Part shown: one piece after another, positions 23,987-35,300 of the stretch
How the letters are laid out: each line of letters starts with the position of its first letter
Position numbering within the stretch: position 1 is the stretch's first letter
Source: Oscillospiraceae bacterium
GTDB lineage: Bacteria; Bacillota; Clostridia; Oscillospirales; CAG-272
Assembly: GCA_022009675.1 (NCBI GenBank)
Contig: CP091718.1
Location: 1 to 64,000, forward strand
Direction of reading: 5' to 3'
Length of the DNA: 64,000 bases
The notes under the pieces: generated by a model
What the model saw: the letters and a program-made list of their open reading frames with translations, nothing else
Told to the model about the DNA's origin: nothing
Databases searched by the model: none
Translations under genes and position numbers: made by a program

Positions 23987-26011
23987 TTAAATGCTACTTT
24001 CCTTGTGCTGCAGATACCACTCAAGCAGAAGCAGGAAAACCAAGGCACCGGCAAGATACAGCAACAGATCCTGATAATAATCGCTCTCATCCACCTCGTA
24101 GTACGGACCGGTAATCACTCCCTCCTCCGCGAAGATATCGCTCTCCGCTCTCGGAACCCGGACGTAAACGGTCGTGGAAACCGCTTTTCCGGCACGTGTC
24201 GTTTGCGACAGCCGGTAGGATCCGGGCAGACTCAGCTTCAGCTGTGCCGGGAACGCGGTCAGGGTCAGATCGGTATCATAGCCCTTAACCGTCAGCTCGT
24301 CTCCGCGGCAGTTGACGGAAACGGTCTGCTCCGTCTCGAAGGAATTGCCGTCAACGGTGGACGGGAAGAAATATTCAAACAGGTTGCGCATCATCAGGGG
24401 GAAGTCCTTCAGAAGCGGGAGGTTGGAATAATGCAGAGAGAAGCACATCACGGCAACCTGCGCATCCTCATCGTTTCTGACAAGGAGCATCGGATCCCCT
24501 GCATAGGAGAGCAGCATAGTGTACTCCGGTTCATACGAAACCTTCAGATACCGGCTGACGGTGATGTTGGTCGCCTCGATATTGTTCAGGATCGGATGCG
24601 TTTCCTCCTGCCCGAGATAGACGCTCTTCTTGCTCATATCAACGACCTTTTCCACCCGGAAGCCGGCGCCGGTCGGCGAACCCAGCGGGTCCACCAACAG
24701 GATAACGCCGTCTGTGGGCAGCTTCTCCGGCATCGAATGCTCAAAGATGTAGAAATCAAACCCTTCCAGGCAGGCGCCTGACCGCGCTTGACTTCGGTAA
24801 TGTCAAATCCCACTTTGCCTCGTAGTTTTCTTCAGAACCGCAAGAACCTCCTGGAAGAACACGTTCGGTCCCAGCTTCTCACCGGACAGCGGATCCTGTC
24901 CGGAGCTGCAATACTGAATCCGGATCCGTTCCTTCAATCCGTCATAAATATCGAAGCTGTTGTCCAAAGAAACGGAGTCCTCCACGGCGTCCCCGTTCAC
25001 CGAAAGACTGATATGCACGGACTGGTAGGAGGTGATCCCTCTCCGGAGCCGAGCAGATGGAACACCGCATTTCCGGCAGGGTCTTTTCATACGCTTCCAC
25101 CGCGTCCGTATGGTTTTCATCCGGGAAGTACTTGAAAATCAGGGTATACACCTGATCGGAAGCACAGGGAACACTCTCCTCCAGGGAAAGATTTCCCGCA
25201 GTGGTATCATCACTGCTTGCGGCATTCACGCCGAAAACCTCCAGATTGACATCAAGGTCAAGATCCCGCCCATAGCAGACGACTTCAATCCGGAAGGTGT
25301 AATAGTTATCTTCAAAATCAGCGGTTGCGCTGAGAATGGCTGCATTCCATTCGGACCGATCGGCAACGTTGACCAGCTCCACGTTGTTTTCTGCGCGTAA
25401 TTTTTGTCGGTGTAAACATACGTTTTTGCCGACGGATTGATGCTGAGAATCCGGTCGGAGAGCGCAACGGCAGAGGAAAGATCCGAAGAAGAGTAGGTGC
25501 ACTCGGTTTCCCCGTCCAGCAGGGCTCTCAAATCTCCGATGACTCTGTCCCGGCTGTCCGCATAGGCTCTCTCCACCAGAAACCGGTTATCGTTTCCGCA
25601 AGAATCACGGAAACAATTCCGTCCCGATCAAAGGTCTCCCCCGCCTGCCTGACCGCCGCCTCAACCGCACGCTCATAGCGCGTGGACGCTTCGGTTCCGG
25701 CGCGCATACTGGCGGAGGAATCGATGACGAGCACCACCTCCGGCTGCGTAATCTTCTCCTTGAGGACATGGATCGTTTTAGCGAGAATCGCCGCAATGGC
25801 GGTAATAATCAGCACCTGACACGCAATCAGCAGAATGTTGCGCAGTTTGCTCAGCGGTATTTGCCTTTTTAAATTTCAGGCTCAGCCTCCAGATAAAGGT
25901 GCTGGAGATCAGCTTTTGCTGGAAATTCGGCTTGATAATGTAAATGAGAATCAAAGCGACAATTCCAAGCAAGCCGAGAAGCCCTAACGGAATGAGAAAT
26001 TTCACGTTCAC
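23987..26011 (-). CDS. BatA-like membrane VWA protein
   Basis: About 675 residues. The N-terminal membrane helix (FLIPLGLLGLLGIVALILIY) is followed by the Pro-x-Phe-rich BatA start and a second helix (VLIITAIAAILAKTI). The VWA domain carries the MIDAS LVIDSSASM near 25700. A long extracytoplasmic part is followed by a last helix near 24040 (LYLAGALVFLLLLEWYL). Shifts lie near 25860, 25560, 25400, 25060 and 24760. It overlaps the DUF58 gene by four bases, the usual order of this gene set. It may present the metal site to substrates of the MoxR ATPase. Confidence 0.82.
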
Positions 26012-26907
26012 GACACGGTACCTCTTTTCAGCAGTTCGGAGAACAGCGCTTTTTCAATCGGCTCTTCGCAATCCAAAGATATAAATCCCGCATCTCTGCG
26101 CCTGCAGAAATCCTGAATGTCGTCATAGAAAGCCGTTACTGCTTCCTTAAATGCCTGCTGCATGGATTTATTGATCCTGATCTTCATATTTCTTGCGTCC
26201 GCCATGTCGGTGGACTCCGAATCAATCAGGTTGACCCGGTCGGTATAAGACGGGTCCAGCTCGTCCGGGGAGTGTACCTGAATCAGGAGCACCTGCTTTT
26301 TCTTATACACCAGATAATCCACGCCTTTTTTCCAGTCGCTGTCCGAATAGAAATCGGAGATAATTACGGCAAGCCCATCCCCGGTGCCCATATTCGGCGT
26401 ACTGACAATGGCGGGAGAAATCTCCGACTCATCCGCAAACTCCGTCTGATCCAGCGTGTTCATCGCGCGGAAAAAAGCATTTTTTCCAACGATGGTGCCG
26501 AACGGATTTTCCGCCTTGTCCCCCCTGACGAGGTGATAGGACACCTTATCCATGTTATGGATGGCAAGGTAGCCGATCGCCGCGGCAACAGCAACGGCGT
26601 ATGCGCCCTTCCGGGGGTTCACTTTTCCCATCGATCCGGAGCAGTCAAGATAGATCTGTACGTGCATCTGCCGCTCGTCGGTAAACAGCTTGATAAAGTA
26701 CTTCTCAAAACGGCTGTAAAGATTCCAGTCGATTCGGCGGATATCGTCGCCCAGCATATATTCTCTGTAATCGGCAAATTCCACGGTCTGCCCGTAGGTG
26801 CTTACCAGATGCTTGCCGCCGAAAAATCCGCCGAGATCCTTGCGCAGATTAAATGCAAGTGCCTCCAACCGACTGAAAAACTCGTCGTTTAAGTAGGAAT
26901 CTTTCAT
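26008..26907 (-). CDS. DUF58 domain protein
   Basis: An intact 299-residue frame. The DUF58 signature GDDIRRIDWNLYSR is at about residues 53-66, followed by a VWA-like MIDAS segment, YLDCSGSMGK. No membrane helix is seen. DUF58 proteins almost always sit beside a MoxR ATPase, and here both ends overlap their neighbours by four bases. The family has no settled biochemical activity; a scaffold between the ATPase and the membrane VWA proteins is the usual guess. Confidence 0.92.
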   Translation of the reverse strand: MKDSYLNDEFFSRLEALAFNLRKDLGGFFGGKHLVSTYGQTVEFADYREYMLGDDIRRIDWNLYSRFEKYFIKLFTDERQMHVQIYLDCSGSMGKVNPRKGAYAVAVAAAIGYLAIHNMDKVSYHLVRGDKAENPFGTIVGKNAFFRAMNTLDQTEFADESEISPAIVSTPNMGTGDGLAVIISDFYSDSDWKKGVDYLVYKKKQVLLIQVHSPDELDPSYTDRVNLIDSESTDMADARNMKIRINKSMQQAFKEAVTAFYDDIQDFCRRRDAGFISLDCEEPIEKALFSELLKRGTVS

Positions 26908-27954
26908 TTGTTTTTCTTATTCGCTCCTGCACGGTTTGCACTCGGAACTTCATTTCCGAGACGAACATTGCACTTCTTTGCCACTTCGGTAAGGATCATA
27001 CCGATGACTTCATCGGGAGAAATCCGTTCCGCAATTGCCTCGAAGTTCATCTTCATACGGTGACGAAGCACCGGATACGCCAAAGAAGCGATATCGGAAT
27101 AGGAAACGTTGAATCTGCCGTTCATCAGCGCCTTCACCTTTGCCGCCGAAATCAACGCCTGCCCGCCACGGGGCGAGGAACCGAGACGCACGTATTTCTT
27201 TGCCGCCTCGGACGCACATTCACTGTCGGGGTGCGTTGCGGAAATCAGCGTCATTGCAAAGTTCAGCACTTCATCCGCTACGGGAATCTGATTTGCGGTC
27301 TCCCGCATTCTCCAGAAGCTGCGCCGCGTTGCACGCCTCATTTGCAACCTCACCCATCGTCTTCTGCGTCATGGTTACAATCCCCTTCAGTTCGTCCAGG
27401 GACGGATTATGCACCACCAGCTTGAACATGAAACGGTCCATCTGTGCTTCCGGCAGCGGATAGGTGCCGTCCTGCTCAATCGGGTTCTGGGTTGCCAGAA
27501 CGAAGAACGGCTCATTCATTTTTCTGGAAACGCCCATGACCGTAACCGTGTGCTCCTGCATGGCTTCCAGCAGTGCGGACTGGGTCTTCGGCGTTGCACG
27601 GTTGATTTCATCCGCCAGAATCAGGTTGGCAAAAATCGGGCCGGGCTCAAAGCGGAAAACGGAGTTGCCCTTCTCATCCTTGGTGATGATGTTGGTACCC
27701 GTTACGTCGGCAGGCATCAGGTCAGGGGTGAACTGAATCCGGGAGAACGGAAGGTTGAAAACGCGGCTGAGCGTTCTCACAAGACGGGTCTTTCCGACTC
27801 CGGGCACACCCTCCAGCAAAACGTTTCCTCCGGCGATGAGCGCAATGATGGTGCTTTCAACAACCTCGGACTGACCGATCATATCCTTGCCGGTTTCCTC
27901 AAAAATCCGACTGCACTGTACGCTGAACTGCTTGATGCTCTCTTCTGTAACCAT
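26904..27954 (-). CDS. MoxR-family AAA+ ATPase
   Basis: About 350 residues. Walker A is GVPGVGKT, Walker B is LILADEINR, followed by the family segment ATPKTQSALLEAMQE and the sensor region FVLATQNPIEQDGTYPLPEAQ. One shift near 27300 (after QLLENAGD) separates the AAA core from the C-terminal lid, which carries SPRGGQAL and AYPVLRHRMKMNFEA. MoxR ATPases are chaperone-like and work with VWA proteins; four partner genes follow directly. Confidence 0.92.
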
Positions 27955-27991
27955 GGCTTTGTTTCTCTTTCTTGATTTCTTGATAAATTGC

Positions 27992-28018
27992 CAAACCGGG
28001 AACCAGGTTCCCGGTTTG
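27992..28018. repeat. perfect inverted repeat, 13-bp arms
   Basis: CAAACCGGGAACC (27992-28004) and GGTTCCCGGTTTG (28006-28018) are exact complements around one base. The repeat lies between the stop of the promoter-proximal gene (28037) and the moxR start (27954). There is no U-tract after it on the coding strand, so it could set expression downstream rather than end the transcript. Confidence 0.7.
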
Positions 28019-28036
28019 CAGACAGAATTGCCTGAA

Positions 28037-29106
28037 TTATTTCTGGATGTTGTGGAAGTAGTCGCCGATGATGCCCTTCTCGCCTCCGGACAGATTGCTG
28101 TCGGAGTTCATGGAATTCTGCGCATCGGAAAGGCTTCCGCTGTATTCGTCGCCGTAATAGGTCGAACCGTCAATCACCTGGTTGGAGGCAGAATCGGCAC
28201 CTGCTCCGGCACCGTCGCCCTCACCGTCCCCGGAGCCGTCGCCGGGGTCGCCGGGCTGCTGCGGAGCGTTGCTGTTTCCGTTGCCGGATCCGCCTTCGCC
28301 CTTTTCCTCGTCCGACATGTCGTCCTCTTCATCGGCTTCAATCTCCACGAACACGGCGTTACCGTTACGTCCTTTTTCACGTCCGCGTCGGTACGGGTGG
28401 CATCCTCATAGCCGTCCGTCCAGCCGACGAAAACGTATCCGTCCTCGGCGACCGCCTGTACGGTCTTTCCGGCTTCGCCGCCCTTCACGGTCTGCTTCAG
28501 CTCACCGTCCACTCTTCCGCCGACGCTATCCTTGACACCGTAGGTCAGGAGGAAAGTATTGGCGGGCGCTTCCCTTTTCCCCCTGCTTTTCGCGGATCAG
28601 ATCCAGCAGGGATTTATCCGACACTGCAGACGCCGTGGTTGCGCCCGCGCCCAGCACAAGTGCCACACAGCAGGTCACCACCATGGAAGCGGAAACAGCA
28701 ATCTTAACGAAGGACGCATTGACACTCCTGAGCGCGTTCATGGCATCCTCTCTCTGGCGGCGTGCGATATAGGAATCGTCGTTTTCAAACTGCGTCATGG
28801 TCAGGATTCTCTCTTCCAATCCCAGCATATCGATGCGGGACGCAACCTGACGGCGGGAGTTCTTGAATTTGCAGAAATAGAACAGCGTCGTTGCAATTGC
28901 GGTTACCGCCGCAAAGACGAGAATGCAGACCCAGAACAGCTTGATGCCGAAGACCCAAAAAGCGAACGCACAGAGAATATCGGCGCCGAACCCTACAGAT
29001 GCACCGCAAAGCGCGGCTTTGAGCCATCCTTCTTTTGCAAGACGGGAGCGGTAATTTTCCAGCAAGTCCTGCGGTGTTTTCGTTTTTGACTGACCTTCTT
29101 GCGCAT
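28037..29106 (-). CDS. membrane protein with acidic Gly/Ser-rich tail, first gene of the moxR operon
   Basis: About 356 residues, not assigned to a named family. The ATG at 29106 (MRKKVSQK) follows GGAGGA by seven bases; one base is lost or gained in the A-run near 29080 before KTPQDLLENYRSRLAKEGWL. Two membrane helices lie near residues 40-80 and a third near 135-155 (VVTCCVALVLGAGATTASA). An InlB-like repeat follows (AEDGYVFVGWTDGYED), then an acidic Gly/Asp/Ser-rich stretch and a conserved-looking end, GEKGIIGDYFHNIQK. Shifts also lie near 28550 and 28365. Its position as the first gene suggests a membrane partner of the MoxR system. Confidence 0.72.
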
Positions 29107-29171
29107 TTCAGAATCCTCCTTAAAATAGTATTCTTTTTTTTATTGTATGCCGAGTGAATAATAATACAAGA

Positions 29172-29200
29172 ATTATATCATTTTCCGTCCGATTTGTAAA
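29172..29200 (-). promoter_or_regulatory. sigma-A promoter of the moxR/lipoprotein operon
   Basis: On the - strand TTTACA (29200-29195) is followed after 17 bases by TATAAT (29177-29172). The first start codon is 66 bases downstream. No other good promoter was seen between here and 13.2 kb, so all seven genes may be co-transcribed. Confidence 0.85.
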
Positions 29201-29319
29201 GAGCAATCTTGCATAAAAGTGTAAATATTTTGGCAAATCGCTCCGTCAAACAGACGATGACGTTCCCAAAGCGGCTCTGACGGAGGAAAAACTGCCCGAA
29301 TACCGCACTGAATAAGTTT

Positions 29320-29348
29320 CCCGGAGCCGTATTATCTACGACTCCGGG
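29320..29348 (-). terminator. possible terminator hairpin of the giant LRR gene
   Basis: CCCGGAG (29320-29326) pairs with CTCCGGG (29342-29348), with an inner imperfect pairing. It lies 46 bases past the stop codon. The following bases on the - strand are AT-rich but not a pure U-tract. The rest of 29201-29393 holds nothing else recognisable. Confidence 0.4.
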
Positions 29349-29393
29349 GTTGGTCAATGATAAAACTGTTTTTTGCGGGCGGCTCCCTGCGGA

Positions 29394-32300
29394 TTACTCC
29401 CCTGCCGGGGTATATCCCCAGACAATGGTCGCTTCGCAGCCGTTTTTCCAGGTAGAGGTAAAGCCAGCCGCATCGGCTTCGGTGCACATGAACTTAATGG
29501 TCTGATCTGCCGTCCAGCCGTCGAAGACGCTTCCGGACAGGGTGGTTACCGCAATCGGAATGATGATCTCCCTGATGGACGTGCAGTTTGCAAAGGCACT
29601 CGAACCGATGTTGTTGATGGTGGAAGCCAGCGTCACGGACTTGAGGTTCACGCAACCGCTGAACATTGAACCGGGAAGCAGTGTGCATCCCTCCGCAAAG
29701 ACAACCTTCTCAAGCTTCACACAATCCTTGAACGGAGAAGTGTTGAAGGAAGTCAGCGTTGCGGGCACGATCAGCGATTTGATACCGCTGTTCTGGAATG
29801 CGTACTTACCGAGGTTACTGACGGATTCGGGGAAGGTGATGCCTTCCAGCGCAACGCAGTTCATAAATGCCTCTTCCGGGATCTCCGCCAGCGATTCGGA
29901 AAGCTTGACGGACTTGAGCTGTGCGCAATCCGAGAACACCTGCTTGCCAAGCGTCTTGACCGAGTCGGGAATCACGATGGATTCCAGTCCGGAGCCCATG
30001 AACGCCTGAGATCCGATTTCCTCAAGCTGGCTGTTTTCTGCAAAGATGACCGTCTTCAGATTGATACAATCCTGGAATGCATTGCTGCCGATCTCCTTAA
30101 CCGTTGAAGGAATCACAATGGTCTCCAGCGCCTCGCATCCTTGAAGGAGTTGTTGTTGATGCACTCCAGCCCCTCGTGCAGGATGACGGTTTTCAGCGAC
30201 TTGCAGTTCCGGAAGGTAGCGCCGCTCATGTCTATAGAGGTCGCGGTCACATAAAGGGATCTCAGCCCTGCCGGGATTTCGATGGTTTCCAGACCGGAGC
30301 CCTCAAATACATTGGATCCGATGATGGTTACCGTTTCCGGAATGGTAAAGCTCTTCAGCGCCGTACAACCGTAGAATGCATTGGAGTTGAGCGCCACCAG
30401 TTCACCCAGGAAGGTGACAGAGGAGAGCTGCGTGCAGTCCTTGAAGGTGTACGTTGCGATATACTCCGTGCTGCCGAGTTTTACAATGCCGGCAGGAAGC
30501 TCGATGGACTGAATTGCGGTTCCCTCGAATACGTATCTGCCAAGCTCTGTCAGTTGAGAGTTTTCCTCAAAGGTGATGGAAGCAAGATCCTTGCTGTCCG
30601 AGAATGCATTGTCGCCGAGTGTCGTGACCGAAGCAGGAATAACAATGGAAGTAATGGAAGAGTCAGCGAACGCATTGTCACAGATCTCGGTCACAGTCGA
30701 AGGAATGATAACAGACTTGACCTTGGCGTACCGGAACGCATTCTTTTCAATCTTTGTCGTGCTGTCCGGAAGAATGACCTCTGTAATGCCGCTCATACCG
30801 TTGAGTGCGTATCCGCCAAGGGTGACACCGTCCGGGACGTTCAGAACGCCTTTGAGACCGCCGGGAAGCGCGATGATCTTGGAAACGCCGCCGGAAATCT
30901 CTACCAGAGCGCCGATGTTAACGCCGTAGTTGGTGTTGCCTGCCTCTACGGTGAAGGTAGCAAGACTGCTGCAGCCGGCAAAGACATTTTCGGCGATGGA
31001 GGTCGTTGCCTTCGGAATGGTAATGCTCTCCAATCCGGAGTTGAGGAACGCGTCCGAACCGATTTTGGTCAGCGTTGCGGGCAGGGTCACGGATTTGAGC
31101 GATCCGGTTTTGCTGAAGGCACCGTTTCCGATCTCGGTGACCTTGTTGAAGGTGACGGTCTCCAGTGCACTGTCATAGCGGAAGGCGTTGTTCGGAATCT
31201 TCGTGACGCGGTCCGGAAGCGCGATGGAGGTCAGCGCCTTGCAGCTCTCAAACACGCCGGCTCCCAGTGTCAGTTCCGCCGTTCCGGGTGCAAAGTCGAC
31301 AGAAGTCAGTTTTGCGCAACTGTTGAACGCGTTGCTGTCAATCTTTTCGGTCCCCTTCGGGATGGTCACCGACTCAATTGCAGTGTTCTTAAATGCGTTG
31401 GATCCGATCGTAAGCTCACCGGTGGAGTTGATGTTCACCGTCTGAGCGACTTGCAATCCAGGAAGCTGGAGTTGCCGATGATCTTCGTCGATGCAGGAAT
31501 GTCGATGGATTCCAGTGCCTCGCAGCCTTCAAAGACGCCGGCGCAAATGGTGTCCAGCTTGCCCTTGAATTCTACGCTCTTCAGACTCTTGCAGTTGTAG
31601 AACTGCTTGCCGCTGCCGCCTATCGTGGAGGAATAGCCGGTTCCGCCGCCGAACTTGGTAAAGCTTGCAGGCAGAACAATGGATTCCAGTCCGCTGTTGG
31701 CGAAGCAGCTCTGACCGATCTGTGTCACCTGCGATTTCTCGCCGAAGCTGACACTCTTGAGATTGGTGCAGTCGCTGAAAGCACTCGATACCGATCTTTG
31801 TTACCGTATCCGGAATATTGATGGACTCCAACGCAGTGCACCCCTTGAACATCTGCTGCGCAAGGAATGTGGTCTTGGAGCCGAGGGTTACGCTCTTCAA
31901 ATTAACACAATCCTGGAACAGTGGGTTGGAAGAGTTTGCTTTCGGCGTTTTCGCCGTTGTAAAGGTGGTCACGCCCTCCGGGAAGGTGATGCTCTCAATG
32001 CCGGATGCCTTGAAGGTGGACGAGCCGCTTTGGTCAGCTTGGAGCCTTCCTCAAAGATAACCGACTTCAGAGAAATGCAGTTTTCAAAATCGTTGTTGCC
32101 GAGTGTGGTAACGGTCTTAGGAACCGTAAAGGTTTCAATCAGCGGGCAATTTGCAATCAGGGACGTACCAAAGGTCTTGATCTGCGTCCCCTCTTCAAAG
32201 GTGAAGGAGACGAGCGCGGGGTTGTAAGAGAACGGGTTGTTTCCGATCTTGTTCACAGACTTCGGAATCTCGATTGACGGGAAGCGCTGGTACTTGAACG

Positions 32301-35300
32301 CGACATTTCCGATGGTCTTGAGAGCCGTGGAGCCGTCCGCTTCTTTCTCAAAGGTCAGGGAAGCAATCGTCCCTTCGTCTTTTTTTGGCTTCAAACGCAT
32401 AGTTTGCAATCGTCTGAACCGTTGCGGGAATTGACACGCTCTTGAGTCCTGCGTAGCCGAACGCATCCTGACCGATGCTTGTGACACCGTAAGGAATGAC
32501 AATCGACTCCAACGCCTTGCAACCGTAGAACATATTTGCCGGGATTGCCGTCATGTTCGCCGGAAGCGTTACGTCTTTCAAGGACGTGCATCCCTGGAAG
32601 ATGTTGGTTCCGTACGAATCCTTCTGCGTCAGCTGGCTGGGCTTATCCGTGGAGTGCTCGAAAACCACTGTCTCCAAGAGGGTACAACCGCTGAACGCAT
32701 AGTTTCCGATGGTCTGCATCGAGCGCGGGATCACCACCTTGGTGATTCCCACCTGACCTTTGAACACGTTGTCTCCGATGGAAACGATTCCTTCGGGAAT
32801 GACGTACTCGCCGGCAGGAAGCTGTCCGCAGATGTACATATAAGCAGTACCGGTTGCGTTGTAAAGAATCGGGCTGCCGGGCTTAGAGGAGAAGTTTTCG
32901 TTGTTCTCGTCCACGACGAAGCTACGGATGCTGAAGCAGTCTGCAAACGCGGTGCCGATTTGGCAACAGACTCGGAAAGTCCGACCGTCTCCAGCTTCAT
33001 GCAGGAGCGGAAGAGAGAATTGCCGAGATCCAGCGTCTTTGTGCCCTCCAGTGTCGGGAAGGTAAAGCTTGTAATGCCGGTCTTGGAGAATGCATAGTTG
33101 TCGATGGAAATCAGGTTCGAATAGTTCTTTCCGTCCTTTTCGTAGGTGGCAAAGGTGACCTTTGCAAGTGCCTGACAGCTCTCGAAAGCATTGCTGCCAA
33201 TGGATTTGACCGATGCGGGAATCGTCACGGAGGTCAGATTGACGCACCCCTGGAACATATAGTCGCTGATCGCCTCCACGCCTTCCGGCAGAGTCACGCC
33301 AGAAACGGCAGTGTAAGCGAACAGGCTGGTGCCGCATTTCGGATTTGCACCCGCTTCAAAGACAACCTTTGCAAGATCCGAGCTACGGTTGAAGACGCCG
33401 CTGCCGAGCCATCCGACCGCCTTCGGGATGGAAATTTCCTTCAGTCCCGTATAAGCGAACGCGGTATCTCCGATACTGTAGGTTGCTTCCGACGAGGTCG
33501 GGAGTGCGATTTCCGTCAAGGAAGTGCAGTAGTAGAATGCCTGCTTTTCCGATAGCGAATGCCTTGCCGTCGCAGGCATCCGACAGTGTCGTGCCGGAGG
33601 CGAAGGTTACGGTTTTTCAGGTTTCTCGCGTTCAGGAACGCCATTTCGTGAATCTCCTTCAGCGTGGAAGGAAGCGAAATGCTCTCGAACGGCGGGATAT
33701 ACTTCTCACCGTACCGACCGGAAACCAGTCCGCCGAAGGCAAGTCTGCCGATTACGGTCAACCGCTCGGGAAGGACGATGTTCTTCAGGCTGGTGCAGCC
33801 GTAGAAAGGAGAATTGGTATAACCGTTATCGCTGCTGCCGTTGGGTGTATCCAGGATAACCAGATCCACAGGGGTCTGCCCTCCGGCGTTTCGGTAAAGA
33901 TCAGGGCTCTTTAAGGTTGGAGCATCCGAAGAACGCTTTGTTTCCGATGGACGCAACCGTGCTCGGAATGACAATCTCCTCCACTGTCTGACAACCGTAG
34001 AACATAGAAGCAGGGATCTCACTCAAGCCTTCCGGCAGAGCAATCTTCGCAAGCACGGCACAGCTGCCGAACGCTTGGCTGCCAACGGTAAGCGTCTCGC
34101 CTTTTTTCAGTACACCGAACCGAATCTCGGTCACCACCTGGTTGTTGTAGAATGCCTTTGCGGCAACGGTTGACACCGAACCGGGAACCGTCACCGTGGT
34201 GCTTCCTGCCTTCTTCTGCGGGCAGAAGAGCAGAGTGGAAAGGACGTTCTCTGTTGTTTCCTTACCGTCTGCGTCAAGCACCTTGTTTCCGTCTGCGTCC
34301 AGTACCGGCTTATCGGTTCTCTGATACAGGACATTCTCAATGGCAACAAAATTAGCGCTGTCGCTTGCGACCGTAATCTTTTCGAGCTTCGGGCAGGCAG
34401 AGAATATCGTAAACTCGCCCTTCTCGTTCAGATCCATCGCTGTGAGCGACTTCGGAAGAGAAATCTCGGTCAGCACGGAGCAGGTTGCAAACGCACCGGA
34501 ACCGATGTGAGTCACACCTTCCGGAATGGTCAGGCTGGCAAGCTTGCGGCAGGATGCAAACGCATTCGCCCCAATTTCCGTAAGACGTTCCGGAAGTTGG
34601 ATTTCCTCCATGACGGAGCATCCGTAGAACGCTTCATCCGCAATGGTCAGCCCCACGGTGCTATCCGCAAACTTCACAAACTTCAGCTTGCTACAGTTGC
34701 GGAATGCGCCGACGCCGATGCGCTTGACATTCTTACCGATGGTGATGCCGGTCAGACCGGTCTTCCCCTGGAACACGCGGTCGCCGATTTCGACAATCGT
34801 TTCCGGCAGTGTGTAATCGCCTTCGCGGTCGGTCGGATAGTAGACGACCTTGGTTACCGCTTTGTCGAACAGCACGCCGTCGATGGCGGTATAGTTCGGG
34901 TTCGCCTCATGCACCTTGACGCTCTCGATCTTCTGACCGAACACGCCGGTAATCTCAAATTCGGGAACCTCCGCGCCCAGCTCCACCTGCGTCACGTAGA
35001 AGAGCGTCTGTGCGCTGGAGGAGGAAGGAATGTTTCCGAATGCGTTGGCTGCAAAGTCAACGGTTCTCTTTCCGCCTTCTTCCTTGGCAATCCCTGGAGT
35101 TGACGATTACCTTCGTCAGCTTGGAGGTGTAGCCGAACGCATTGGCTTTCATCGTGACCAGACGTCTCGGGAGCGTCACGGCAGTCAGCTTGGAGCAGCT
35201 GTAGAAGGCACTCTCACGGATGGTGAGTCCGTAGCCCTCTTCGGTCAGGTCGATTTCCTCCAGACCGGAGCAGGACTTGAACGCTTCCTTCTGAATCTCG

